Shown here one piece after another: positions 23,065 to 34,777 of a DNA stretch of 64,000 nucleotides. The notes beneath the pieces were generated by a model. The model did no database searches, had not been told where the DNA came from, and worked only from the letters and a program-made list of their open reading frames with translations. The number at the start of each line of letters is the position of its first letter. The stretch's first letter is position 1. Position numbers and translations under genes: made by a program. The stretch comes from Tricholoma matsutake (Eukaryota; Basidiomycota; Agaricomycetes; Agaricales; Tricholomataceae): the NCBI GenBank assembly GCA_026075535.2, contig AP026544.2, forward strand, positions 7,068,001 through 7,132,000, given 5' to 3'.

Positions 23065-23099
23065 GATAAATTATAGAGTATCTAAATATTCTATGCTTC

Positions 23100-25756
23100 A
23101 TAAAAACTTGATCACTTATCTGCATGGGTCTTCCTTGCCTCCTTGCAAAGACCAGACATCAGTCCATCATTCCATTGTTTTTCCTCCTTTGTCTCATGGC
23201 CGACACACAGTTCATCAGAACTGAACTCCAAGTGTTCCTCTGAGAGACTTCCTTGACCATCCTCCATCTGATGGATAACAGCCACCATGACAATTGGTCA
23301 ACCATCTTTGTATCGATGGTGGATTTGGCAAACATTTTTGCCACAGTGCTCACCGTCAATCACAACAAGTGGCCCATTGTCGCGCATCGGATGAGGGTGC
23401 TTGGGAAAAACCTGTTCCGGAGGCAAGAATCCTGATGTCTTGTAGTGCAAGAACTGGATGGATAGTTGCCCAGATATGTACTTGCATAATTGTAACAGCC
23501 ACTTCCTTATCTTTATGTTCTCCACCCATAACCAATATCTTCATTTTTGCACCAGTAAGTCGTGAGTCTAGTAGAGGGTGTGCTGGATGTTGCTGCTGTG
23601 GGGAGATAGGCAGCTGATGAGAAGAGGAAGCCAACTCGATCTCTGGGAAATCAGGGAGGGGAGTCTGTGGAGTCTGTGATGATAGATTCCAAGCGGGCAA
23701 TGAGAGAATGTAATTCAGCATGGGGGTACAACTACCACCATCAGCTGGGGTTCACCAGGGTGCTGGAGCCCTTGCAGGATGTCTCAGAAGAGGTTTGAAG
23801 AGGTCACTCAAAGACGGGGAAAATTTGTATAAGTGGAGACCAGAACTCAAAGGAAATTAGTCACAATGCCCGCCGACAGAAATTAGAGTAACATATGATA
23901 CTTCCACAATGTCATCATAGTCCAAAACCTCAGTTTTGTATGGATGGGCAGGGTCACTGTGGGTGAACTGAGCAGTTATTCTGAGGCCACTTAAATTGTC
24001 CTGCAGAGGCAGAACATCCTTGACAATTGCACAATAACCCTTCATTGGATGCTTGACCTTGCAGACAATGACTTCCATTTTGATCCATGGCGCACGCTCT
24101 GATGGATCTGATGCGAATAGATGGGTTGGGTGGGCAATGAGCAGATCTGCTGATGTACTGCTTGATGTAGACTGTTGCTTTGTAAATGTGAGTGGCAGGT
24201 CAATAACCTTGACCCAATTTATATGGACATGGTGTCCCTGATAAAGGTTGATTAGTGGTTGGTTGCAAAAGTTTGGCTGTGTACCTACCATTAGGATGTT
24301 GTGAAGCACTCCACCATGTATGCCACCCCTTCCAACAGCTGTTATGCCACTGCTTATTTCTTGGCATTCAGACCATTCAGCGATCCGAACACTTTCAAAT
24401 TCATCACCACTAATTTCTACTACTCATCCTTTTTCTCCACAGAGAGCTCCACTTATCACTTCAGCAAAGTCACCAATGGCAACATACTTTCTCAAATTGG
24501 ACCAAGAGACATTCGCTATGCCCTTGCCATCCTCAAGATCCACCTCCACTGAATGAGGATGCATGACTTTAATAATGCCTTACTTTTCTGAGGGCTTAAT
24601 GGCTACCACACGTTCACCTTCAGAAAATTTCCATTCTGAAGGGCAAGGGAATGTCGCATTCATGATGTCTGGGTGAGGGGCCTTTTTAAACTCATAAAAT
24701 GTACTACTAGGCATGGAGACAGAGGTAGACAAGACTGAATGGTGGTGGAATATCCTAACTTCAAGAGCATGCTCAAACTTACGACCCAAGATGGTCCACC
24801 ATGAATCATCCTCCCCTTTCTGGAATTGTGTGATGCCATGGTTCCTTGCATAGTTCATCACCATGCCCTTGGTAAACAGGTGGGGGTCAGCATGGGTACC
24901 AGATTGTTTCCTTTTCCCGGAAGAAGAACCAACCACGGGAGGGGAAGGGAGGCAAGGAACTAAAAGAAGGGTGATTTGACCCCAGTTCTCAATGGATGGA
25001 ATGTAGCCTACATCCCCTTTGTACAACCCATGGTGGATGGTAACCCAATCTCCAACAGAAGGGTACCTTTCATCATCCATATCCAATAGCATAGTCCACT
25101 CTTCCATATCAATCGCCCCAAAACCCTTTTGTGGGTGAATAAGTTGTGGATTAGAATGTAGCAGCTTAGACAGCATGGGGTTCATGAAGGCCTCGATATA
25201 AAACCACCCACAAACTGAATCCTGCGAGAATGCAGACCTCAACTTGTGTTCTGGATGCACAACCCTAAACAGGTAGGCTATGGCATTGCTCTCCTTTCCT
25301 AGCTAGATATAATAAGTCAGTAGGCTATCACAAAATTGTAAACATTGAGGCTCACAGTGCAGTGGACCCTCAGTAACAGATAGTCTGCATTAGTTGGCAT
25401 GCATGAAGTGATGGCAGCTGGGGTGTCTGAGTTGTTGGAATTGACATCATTGTCATATCTTGGCTGCTGTGCATTGAGGTTATGCGACTGTTCCAAGATT
25501 CCCGACAAGAAGTTGTTCAGATCCTCCTCGCCTCATTTCAGTTGTTTAATAAAGTCATCTAGAATGTAAACAGATTAATGGCGCTTGTAGGAAGTGCTGG
25601 AGTCAACTTACCAGGAGGTCCATCTCCAGACCTGTCACTGTCCTCCTTGTCACCCACTTGAGCCTCAATGTCAAGGAAATGGTGGACTGCATCTGGGATG
25701 TTGTTCCTCATGGCTTCAGCAATGTTTCTAAGTTTCCTATGAGCAGATATCAGCAT
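23100..25756 (-). pseudogene. KOW-domain (Spt5-like) protein, transposon-borne relic
   Basis: Minus-strand relic read from 25756 (AHRKLRNIAEAM...VHHFLDIEAQ, acidic) through 25260-24580, 24550-24310, 24309-23857 and 23525-23160. Four KOW-like segments are visible: GDWVTIHHGLYKGDVGYI, then GDFAEVISGALCGEKG (followed by a stop), then MEVIVCKVKHPMKGYCAIVK, then MRDNGPLVVIDGEHCGKNV. KOW modules bind RNA or the RNA polymerase clamp in Spt5/NusG-type elongation factors. The C-terminal HETKEEK-like segment near 23170 completes a pattern known in multi-copy Spt5-like proteins of Agaricomycetes. Frameshifts and stops make it a pseudogene. It is too short and too transposon-embedded to be the cellular SPT5. 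Its 5' end runs into the left arm of a palindrome. Confidence 0.55.
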
Positions 25757-26292
25757 TTTGTATTGATTTTTATTGGATTCTTAGGCTTATTTTTTGTATT
25801 ATCATTCATTTGGCATGTACTATGTATCTACTTTACTGACTAGCAAAATGAATCAAAAGGAACTTACTCAAGGGGGGCAATGAGGAGGACAGCAGGAGCA
25901 CCAAGAAAAGTTGAAGGTGGTGGTCGGGATGAAAGCGAGAAAGCATGCAAAAGCTGGCAAACAAATGTTGATATTGTTTGGAATGTTCAATCCTCAGCTA
26001 TCTGGTTATGTTAGGGTAAGGACATAACCAGATAGCCAAGGATTGAACATTCCAAACAATATCAACATTTGTTTGCCAGCTTTTGCACACTTTCTCGCTT
26101 TCATCCCGACCACCACCTTCAACTTTTCTTGGTGCTCCTGCTGTCCTCCTCATTGCCCCCCTTGAGTAAGTTCCTTTTGATTCATTTTGCTAGTCAGTAA
26201 AGTAGATACATAGTACATGCCAAATGAATGATAATACAAAAAATAAGCCTAAGAATCCAATAAAAATCAATACAAAATGCTGATATCTGCTC
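25741..26292. repeat. Near-perfect palindrome, 271-nt arms, 10-nt loop
   Basis: Left arm 25741-26011, loop 26012-26021, right arm 26022-26292. I count four mismatches over 271 positions, all transitions. Beyond the arms the inverted homology continues at roughly 70% identity (about 25620-25740 against 26293-26400), so an older inverted duplication surrounds a much more uniform core. RNA across it would fold into one long hairpin. Confidence 0.93.
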
Positions 26293-26400
26293 ATATAAAA
26301 CTTAGGAATGTTGCCAAAGGCATGACACACAGCATTCCACTGTTTCATTGATATCAAGGCTCAAGTTGACAATGAGGACAATAACAGGTGTGGAGAGTAT
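26293..26400 (+). pseudogene. Diverged inverted copy of the KOW-gene N-terminus
   Basis: Plus-strand reading (SAHIKLRNVAKGM..., then broken) aligns with the minus-strand start of the KOW relic (SAHRKLRNIAEAM). It is the outer part of the inverted duplication around the palindrome. It is out of frame after about 15 codons. Confidence 0.55.
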
Positions 26401-26459
26401 ATTCTGGTGAGCTAATCCCCATGTTCCTATGAGCATGCCCACTAACATCCACTCCTCAG

Positions 26460-29400
26460 TCATGGCCACTAAGCATCTCTGTGCATGTAATTGTGGCAAG
26501 TTGGTCATCCAGAAGACTGAAAGGCATCATGAGGCAGGGCAAGGTCCTTCACTTTATCCTTGCACAGAACCAGCCCTCAATAAGGAAGACTGGACAAAAG
26601 AAATCATCTCACCCTTCACTGAAGCAACAGGTCATTGGACACTGAGCTCCTGCTCGATGAGCCCTTTTGTTAGCAGAGGACCCCATGCATAACTCTACCA
26701 TGGGTGAGGATTTTGACAACTATATGTCTAATGATCTCCCAGGAAATGTCAATGATCAAGGTTGTCTGTCGCAGGTCATTCCGGAAGCAAATCCAGACTT
26801 GCAGATGGGTGAGGCAGGACCATCTGGAGTCAACAATGGCTCCCCCAAACTATCGCCATCATTTGTGCCACCCCTCGGTGATGAGTATGGTTTGACCAAC
26901 TTATGCCACTCCCATCACATTGCCCATTGTGTTGAGCGAGTTGGCTTACAATGATGGGGGCATAACCACGTGCAGCAGTTTGTTGTCAAGAGTGATGAGG
27001 AAGATGAGGAAAACAAGGTCACAGAAGAGAATCAGGTCATGCAAGAAGATGAGGTCATGGAGGATGAGGATTTCAACAGCAACAAAGACTTCCAGGATGA
27101 CAAGGGTGAATATGAAATGCCAAGCACAGAGTTGGGACAGGAAGGGGTCTCAGTATGGGACCTCCTCGGTGAAAGCTTCTTGAAAGAAGCCTCATGATTA
27201 GGTGAGTCTGCATCAAATTATACCTTTACCGTTGTCTGACAGACATACTTACAGAGGGCAATATCCTGGATGAGAGTGACCTGACCCTCCTCCATGCCTA
27301 TGCCCTCAAACTTGAGGAACGCCTCACTGACAAAGCATTCAACAAACTTCACTTCATTTTCCCTCAGTTTCCAATAGACTCCCTGAAGAATACAGAGAAA
27401 TGTGTTCAGTTTCTCTCCAGTTTTCAGCCCGTGCACTATCACTGTTGCCCCTCCTCATGCATCTGCTATACTGGCCCATATGAAACCCTCAAGAAATGCC
27501 CAAAATGCAACACTGACTGCTATAAAGCTGATGGGACAACACCACAAGCAATCTTCAAGTATCTTCTCATTATTCCCCATCTCCGCGCAATGCTTGCAAG
27601 TACTTCCTATGCAATGAAAATGCAGTACCAGTCCAAACACAAAGCTGACCCAACAAAAGTAACCAATATTTTCAACAGCACTCATTATCATTCACTCTGA
27701 GAGACCCTCATCACAATTGACACTGAAGAGCTCCCAACGTGGTTCTTTTCTGATCCTCAGGACATCGCACTTGGGTTATCCACAGATGGCTTTGGCCCCT
27801 TCAAGTGCCATACCAAGACTGCATGGCCAATTATTCTATTCAATTATAACCTCCCTCCCAAAGAGCAGTTTCTCAAGCAGAACATTATCTTGATCAGAGT
27901 GGTTCCCAGACCAAAGAAACCCTGTGATTTTGATTCATTTTTATGGCCCCTAGTCCAGGAACTTTTGCAGTGCAAGATTGGTGTTTCTGCTTTTGATGCA
28001 ATCACCAAGGTTGTCTTCCTCTTACATGCATATCTGATCATCATCTTTGGTGATATACCAGCTGTCTCGATGATTATGCACATAAAGGGCCACAATGCAA
28101 TCTCTCCATGCTGCATGTGTACAATCAAAGGAGTCCACATTCCATCCTCACAAGTGATGATGCACTATGTTCCTTTGTGCTGTGATGGCTTCCCAGGCTC
28201 ACAGGAGCAATATGACCCATGTGTGCTTCTACTATGAAATCACATGTCATTCATGGAGCAAGCAAAGGAAGTCCAGTACATGTCAACCAATGTGGATTAT
28301 GAAGGCCTTGCAACCAAGTATGGCATCAAAGGTTTACCACTGCTCAGCACCTTAAGCTCCCTCTCTTTTCCTGTGTCCTTCCCTTATGATTTCATGCATC
28401 TGATATGGGCTAATCTCATTCCCAACTTGATTTGCTTCTGTACTGGAGAGTTTAAAAATATTTCCCATGACAACAAAGGCTACATGTTGGGACCAACAGT
28501 ATGGGAGGCTATTGGAGAGGCCACCACGAAGGCAGGAAAGACTATCCCTGCAGCATTTGGTGCTAGGGTTTTGAATATGGCATCAGAAATGCCCAATAAG
28601 CCCAGACTGGACCCATAGCCCTGATACTCAGTGCAATGTGAAGCAGCGCATGGATGGTGATGGGACAACAGGCTACATGCAGCAGATCATTTTGGTAGTA
28701 TAGACTGTTCATCTATCAGACAGCATCCTGCTGGCAACAAGATTCATACTTCTGTACCCAGCTCTGGAAACCTCTCTCAAGGTCATTAACTTGATCTTGG
28801 GTAATTTCAAATTTGAGGCAGAGTATTAGCAGTTGAACTAATTCCATGAAGTGCTTGTAGTACTGTGGATGCACAAATCGGCCTTTGAGAAGAGTAGGGG
28901 TGATGCATAATGTCCAGATTGAATGAGTTTTGGCGATCATCTGCACCTTCTCTGATGGAGTGCCATTGTGGCAACATCCTCCATAACATCAGGAGCTGAT
29001 GGTTTCCCTATGCAAATATCAACAAGTATGTTACCTCTCATGCACAGTTGATGCACATAACCCTCCTCTATGGCTTGCACAAACAACTTATTCTCTTACC
29101 TCCTGTCCATCATGATACAGATGTCAAGTTGCCTTCATGTAAGTCTCTAGTCATGTTGATGAACCTGCTCTCTTATCATAGTGAGCTAGACCCATTATAT
29201 GTTCTTATTGCCCCCAAGGGACCTGTGGAAACCCTCCCTGCTCCTCTGAGGATGAAGCTCATTGCCACCCTAGCCACTCACTTTAACAAGTCTGCATCAA
29301 TAATTTGGGAGCTTATACCCCAGAATACTCAATTTGCCCAATATGGCCATGTGTGCCAGCTGGAGGGTGGTGATGTTATGCATGCTCATGACTTTGTTCC

Positions 29401-29683
29401 ACTCAGATCTGACAGTCAAGATATGTCATTTGTCCAGGTAAGCCTCCCACTACACTATTTCGTGCATATTAACTTACTCATCCTCCAGTATCAACTTGCC
29501 ATTGACAAATTTGCTCATCTACCACATCAAACACCAGAGTTTGATCTGCAAGATTTCTTTGGGCAAATCCTCCACTTTGTCATTGTTGATATCCCTCACT
29601 GCCCTATACATAACATTGAGGCTGATTCTTTCATCTATGTGTTCATCAATCAGGTCAAAATTTCAGAGCCAGCCACTAATTGA
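26460..29683 (+). pseudogene. Tnp2-like (CACTA superfamily) transposase, plus-strand relic
   Basis: Reads from HLCACNCGKLVIQKTERH (Cys-rich N-terminus, 26470) through an acidic region (26970-27197) into EERLTDKAFNKLHF and a zinc-binding block (HYHCCPSSCICYTG, CPKCNTDCYK at 27431-27540). Next come LSTDGFGPFKCHTKTAWPII (27775), RPKKPCDFDSFLWPL (27910), CCMC (28110) and LPLLSTLSSLSFPVSFPYDF followed by MHLIWANLIPNL (28340-28430). The far C-terminus is open (29048-29683). This order matches Tnp2-type transposases of Agaricomycetes, proteins thought to catalyse excision and insertion of CACTA-like elements. Frameshifts occur at least near 26950, 27200, 27700, 28240 and 28650, so it is dead. It lies head-to-head with the KOW relic across the palindrome. 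Confidence 0.7.
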
Positions 29684-30578
29684 TGTGGGATCAACTACTA
29701 TAAAGACTTGGGGCCTATGGAATTTGTTGATCTCAATCAGATAAAATGTGTAGTTGGGTGCATTAAGGACCATGGGAGGTGGTCCATTATTGACCAAAGT
29801 AGAATGCTATCACAGGCTGTAGCTGAAGGCAATTAAATTTCTGTTATGTCATAAGAGTCATGAGAGTGCCATTTAAATAGTTTTGGAATGGGTGCCTTGT
29901 GCAGTGGAACAAGTGAGTGGAAGAAGAAGAGGCTCAACAATGTGGTGAAGTTGCAAGTGTGGTAATATGGGCTGAGGGAGGAGAGGATGGTGGGAGAAGT
30001 GATGAGGAGGCACTGGCAATTTGGTCAGGTAGAATGTGCGAGGGTGAGGGTACATTTTGTTCTATTTTGAATGAAGGTTGACTGACATTGGGTTAGATAT
30101 TTTGTTTGGGCTGGTGAGGAGTGGTGAAGCTGATAGTTGACTTGTACTCATAAGACAAGCTTGTTTCTTGCTTCTGCATTCTGTGTAAAAATAGCTGCTG
30201 TGAGTCCAGCATCTCTGCATTATCTCTGGGGCATGCTGACCTTGCTCGCAGTTTGCCATCTGCCATTTCCCACCTCGAAGTTCTTGATATTCTCCTATCC
30301 TCCATCGCAACTGAAAACTCTCATGGTGTTCATGGCCATGTCATCAGCAGCAACAACAACAATGGCAACAACCCCAGCACCCACCCCTGCTGCCATGAGC
30401 CACTGCTCATGGGGTGTATAGCAGGTGCTAGCAGATGGCAATGACAGGTGGCAGTGGCAGTGAATGGCTAACAGCAACAACATGCAAATGATGGCCCTAC
30501 ACACAGAGAGTTAAAGTATGAAAAGCTGACTTGGGAAACATCCTTTAGAGTTGTGAAAAAATGAACCCCCCACTAATC

Positions 30579-30830
30579 CCCTAGATGTCAGAAAATCACA
30601 TACAGAGATATCCTGTCTTTCAGATGAAATTAATATCCTTTCAGATTGAAAACTAACCCTAGAAGTCAGAAAATCACAAGCTGAAACATCAAATCTTTTG
30701 GATGATATTCATACCCCCCCCTAGATTAAAAACATCCCCTAAATGTCAGAAAATCACATACAAAAACATCCTGTCTTTCAGATGGAGTTCATTCCTTCCT
30801 GTTGAATTAAAAACATCCCCCACTTTTCAT
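30579..30830. repeat. Tandem repeat, unit about 80-90 bp, 3 copies
   Basis: Each unit contains GTCAGAAAATCACA, then ACATC(C/A)..TCTTTCAGATG and a run of ACATCCCC. Copies begin near 30587, 30666 and 30747 and differ by about 15-20%. It lies in non-coding sequence near the right edge of the 10.9-kb block. Confidence 0.75.
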
Positions 30831-31004
30831 TCTTTTGTGAAATGAAATTTCATCCCATTGACATATGGAAATTTTGTAAATAATACACATGAATTCCATA
30901 CCCTAAACAGCTTAAATATATGGGCTGAAAATTCATCCCAAATTCATCCACCACAAATTCAACCATTTAAATTAGAAAATTCATGTTTTGGCACTTAGAT
31001 GGCT

Positions 31005-34000
31005 GAAATCGCTACCATGCTGGGTCCACAGTGAAGAATATCACATAATTCTTTTAAATGATCTTCACCATGCAGCAAAGCATCTACATGTGCTTGAGGA
31101 CTCATCTGGCAGAGCATTGTAAGATCTAAATCCCCTGATCTTGGTATTAGCTATCAACTTTTGAGCAAAATAATTGAAACACATATGGAGATGATAATTG
31201 GTGTTCATTTTTTGCAACTTTCCATTCATTCATTCACCTGGAAACTCACTAAAAGATGCCAAAGGACTCCAATATTTGAGAAGAGCACCATTATGCATTG
31301 CATAATGATGGTTTGGCTTAGATGGACAATGTGGAAAAAGTTGTTGAATAGCAGTTTGATATTGAATATAATGCTGAGTATAGGCATCAGCATCAGCATT
31401 GGAGGTTTGATATGCAGCTACAATATTTGTTGCTGCAACAACATGATAGAAACAGTATAAGTGTTGGTGGTGGAAATTTGTGGCAGTAGTCATGTACCAG
31501 AATTCAGGAACAATAAGGGAAAAGATACATGTGAAGAGGGAGTTATTCCTGAGCTTTGAGTTTGCCATGGCTTGGTTCACCAAAACTGGTTGGTGGTTGT
31601 TGTATCCATGTTGGAAGAGTAATATAATGAATCCAATTTCTTATTGCCTGTAGCTCAGTTTCTGTGAAGCTAAATGGCAAAGGGTCAACAGGAAAATAGT
31701 TATCATCATCATCATCATCATTGAAGTCATATGCATAGGGATTTGTGTGGCTCTGTGTGGCTGTAGGTGTTGATGAGGATGAGGATGACTCAGATAATTC
31801 AGAAAAAGATGGTGAGGGAGACATAGGTGGTGGTGTATGTTGCATTGCCTTTGCAACCTCAAGATTATGTTCAGCTGCTTCTTGAAGAAGGTCATCCAAC
31901 TCTTCAGCAGAATCTGATACATCTGCTTCACAGGCATATATGTCATTAGCTTGCAAAACATTCTTCTAATAAGAACAAATAGTGTATGCATATTCTGTTC
32001 TAATTAGAGGTGCCATAATACATGCAAAATTTTGCAAAATCTCACTTGTGACCCAAAATGGAAATAACAACATTTTGCAATGCAAAACCTCTCTATGTTG
32101 GATTTTTGGAATGGCCCTAGGTATTTTCTGAGCCCCAAGACATTTATTTTCTTTCCTCAAACCAAAACAATCCTACTGGCTGGACCCAGCTGCTCGGCGG
32201 ATAACACAGCATGGATAATGCTGTTCAGCAGCAAATAATCAAAATGCTTACCTAATATCACCACTGTGCATGAAGAGGGCCAACCATTCAATGACCCTCC
32301 CCTCCCTTGCTGTGCTCGGGGGGTCCCCTGAACCAGGTCATCTCAGGTCAGCATGCTAAAGCCTTGTTCATGCATTGATGACAAGCTGGACCCCTTTGGG
32401 GCCTTGTCAGGGGGGTCATGAGCAGTGTGTGAAATCCATCACTATTGCATAACCCTAACCAGCTAACCGGCAAACCCTAACCGCTACCTGGTATGCCCCC
32501 CGGTGGCATGGGAGTTTGCTAATACTGAGATGAGGTTTCTAATGAGAAAGGTAGCTTGCAAAACAAGGGTTCTAACTTGAATAATTTGCAAAATAGTCTT
32601 CTAAATATTTTGCATGCACCTTTGTGTTCTAGTAGAAGGGTATTTTGCAAGACACTGCCATCCTCTGGTGTGCTTCACTCCAATGCTCATCCTCTTCCAC
32701 CTCTTTAGTTTTTTGGATTTCATCCTCATCCCATCCAATTCCCCAGAGTGCAGGAAGATGATGCTGTAGAATACCCTCAAGCCAGTTATGCATAAACCCT
32801 AGTACAACATGTTTGACTGGGTCCCAATATGGAAGATTATGCAGTGGGGTCCACTGCACACCTGTTGTCTTTTGCAAAGCATTTCGACCAGCTTTGGTTG
32901 TCTGATGTAACCATGCCTCTGCCTGTGCTCACACCTGTGCACCATTGCAGAGTTCCCAAGATTGAATATTGAGATCCTCTAGCTGATCACTGGTACAGAG
33001 GCAGAAAGAACAGAACATTGTGGCACTATGTCCCAAAAAGCCAGTAGCCTTGCAACTTCCCTCAAGATCAGCAATCACAGGTGCAATTTTTGCTTTTGCA
33101 AAGATGCCATCAGGATGTCTGGATGTTGGCAAATTTTGGCCTGGTGCAGCACCATACTTGGCAACAGAGTTAATAACAGGTTCAAGAAGATGGGAGATGG
33201 TTGTAGGGTCAGAAAGATGGGGAGGAGGTGTGAGACCAACAATAAGGATATTCTCAAATCAATACCAAAGATGTAAAGGTAAGTTCAAGCAATAAAGCAG
33301 GATTGCTCCACAAGACACTTTTTTGCCTATATATAAAATAAGCTGTGCCATAGTGTGTGCAGAATTTGTTAATAACTTATCAGCAATCTTGTGTATAAGG
33401 ATTGAACCAATCAATATAGATTCCAGATAGTAGATGATAAGGAGACTGTAGAAAAGCTTGCAAGTCATCCCAAGCAGGACTATCCTGGATATCATTCATA
33501 TTGGCACCAAAGGCAGCTGGTGGATGGCTTCTGTGGTGGTTGAAAATCTCATGAAGGCTGTCTTCAATGACCTTGGAAAATAACAAGAACTGAAGCCAAG
33601 AATCAAAGGATTGTGTAGTGTATAGATGACATGGGACCCATTTAGGATCATTTAGAGTATTTGTCCAGAGGTTTGTGTTACAGGATTGTGATCTTGGGGA
33701 TGCCTTTCACTGACATTTCCAAGGAATAGGACAAGAAAAGAGGGAAAAGCACTTGGGGCAGCATGTTATCTGGATGATTTCTGGCTCTGAGCAGTGGAGC
33801 TGATATGCTGTGCAGACATCATGAGGGAGTTGGATGTTTGGAAGCTTGACATTGAGTCCAGATGATGAAAGAGCAACCCCAGCAATAGAGAGAGTCACAG
33901 AAATAATGAGTTGAAATCCTTGTAGAATTCTGGTGGTGATAGAACAACTCACACCAGCTCTATTGTGGAGCCAGATGACAAGGAGGCAGATCATCTTTGT

Positions 34001-34375
34001 GATAATTACTGCAGAAAAGTTGATATCTGCATAATTAATATTAGATCTAACAATAACAATCTAGCACTTACCTGTGGGAGAATTAGAAGCTCTAGAATGT
34101 TTTGGTGATGGGCTTGGGGATGATGATTGCTGCTTCCCCTTTGCCAGTTGTGATACAGGCCATTTATCCTGTTTCTCATGCTGCAAACAGGTAGAACCAT
34201 CAACAAACTGTCCTGGCTGTTCAACACCATTGAGGAACATGGCTTTTGTGCTGCAAATTGTACAGTTACATATGACTGGAGGCATGGTGAACTTGGTGAA
34301 GGAAAAGAGAGGAAAAGAATGATAGCTGTTTTGGACCACTTTAATAGAAACATCAAAATTGTAACTGATGTACAT
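31005..34375 (-). pseudogene. Tnp2-like transposase, N-terminal two thirds (first fragment)
   Basis: Minus-strand relic. 34375-34061 has a Cys-rich start (PPVICNCTICSTKAMFLNG). 33994-33707 has GVALSSSGLNVKLPNIQLPHD and an ITCCPKCFSLF finger. 33586-33259 has VIEDSLHEIF, AWDDLQAFLQSPYHLLSGIY, WFNPY and VSCGAILLYCLNLP. 33132-32929 has MPTSRHPDGI then GFLGHSATMFCSFCLCTSDQ. 32877-32660 has YWDPVKHVVLGFMHNWLEGI. After a TIR insertion (31951-32650), 31950-31230 has an acidic Ser-rich linker, FTETELQAIRNWI, PPTSFGEPSHGKLKAQE and PNHHYAMHNGALLKYWSPLA. It ends LKELCDILHCGPSM near 31015. The protein continues at 20110 and 16969 beyond two more insertions. It is a different lineage from the plus-strand Tnp2 gene inside the insertion. 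Many stops make it inactive. Confidence 0.68.
31951..32650. mobile_element. 700-bp TIR insertion with TTGCAAAA subterminal repeats
   Basis: The two ends are imperfect inverted repeats of about 29 nt, starting TTGCAAAA and containing CTTCTA.TA.GAAC. Extra TTGCAAAA motifs cluster near both ends (around 32030, 32075, 32550, 32585). Subterminal repeats of this sort are typical of hAT and CACTA elements. The element separates DEHWSEA from the acidic ADVSDSAEELDD stretch of the host protein. I could not identify a TSD. There is no coding sequence, and the interior has a GC-richer core. Confidence 0.6.
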
Positions 34376-34677
34376 CCTCTACCATGCCAGCCTGATGCCA
34401 GTCACCATGGTCACTCTCATGAGCTGATTGATTTAAACAATTTGTTTACAATGTTTACAATTTGATATCTGCCTATGTCTACAAATACTTAGAACATGTC
34501 TGGACAGCTTCAATGGACCAGAAATTGACTACAGCTTTTCATCATCTACCCCTTCTCTCATTCTGCCTTGCCATCTCCCTCTGTACATCACCCCATATCC
34601 TCCCTGCTAATCAAATAGCCTCAAGATGCCAGTCATAAGATATGTGGCCAGTCATAAGATATGTGATAAGTTAGTTG
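34376..34677. other. Spacer between the Tnp2-like gene start and the second LINE
   Basis: About 300 bases with no coding potential. It includes a short direct duplication (AGTCATAAGATATGTG, twice around 34631-34665). It should contain the 3' end of the LINE whose stop lies at 34678 and the border of the Tnp2-like element; neither border is defined. Confidence 0.3.
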
Positions 34678-34777
34678 TCAATGTGAGACACCATCATGTG
34701 GCTCCCCTTCTGCTAAGTATTGGTGTATTTGAGGGGTGAGCCCTAGATATGAGAAGGAGTAATGTAGTGGCCATAGA
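34678..34777 (-). pseudogene. LINE 2 extreme C-terminus, separated from its body by a hAT-like element
   Basis: Minus-strand frame WPLHYSFSYLGLTPQIHQYL running to TGA at 34678-34680. Removing the hAT-like element at 34778-42274 and one GCCATAGA joins it in frame to FENNDLW at 42282. The join gives the LWPLH..SYLGL end that the other LINE in this window also approximates. Confidence 0.7.

Larger units (their letters stand above)
20123..31008. mobile_element. About 10.9-kb inserted block splitting the Tnp2-like gene
   Basis: The block lies exactly between two consecutive pieces of one minus-strand gene. Its two edges start, read inward, with ATTTCA(C/G) and share loosely matched inverted motifs (TATATTTA.GGTAT, GTCAATGGGATGAA). 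These suggest eroded terminal inverted repeats, but I found no clear TSD. Contents: a minus-strand relic (20754-21496), a 120-bp tandem array (21841-22300), unrecognised plus ORFs (22401-23064), a KOW/Spt5-like pseudogene (23100-25756, minus), a palindrome (25741-26292), a Tnp2-like transposase (26460-29683, plus) and tandem repeats (30579-30830). It could be one autonomous Class II element with cargo or several nested elements. Confidence 0.5.

Noticed and set aside
26012..26021. Palindrome loop as a replication origin or attachment site
   Set aside because: Hairpin alone is not evidence for an origin; no flanking replication genes or integration pattern.
32440..32500. CCCTAA motifs resembling telomere repeats
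   Set aside because: Only two or three irregular AACCCTAACC motifs separated by other sequence inside a TIR insertion; no tandem array.
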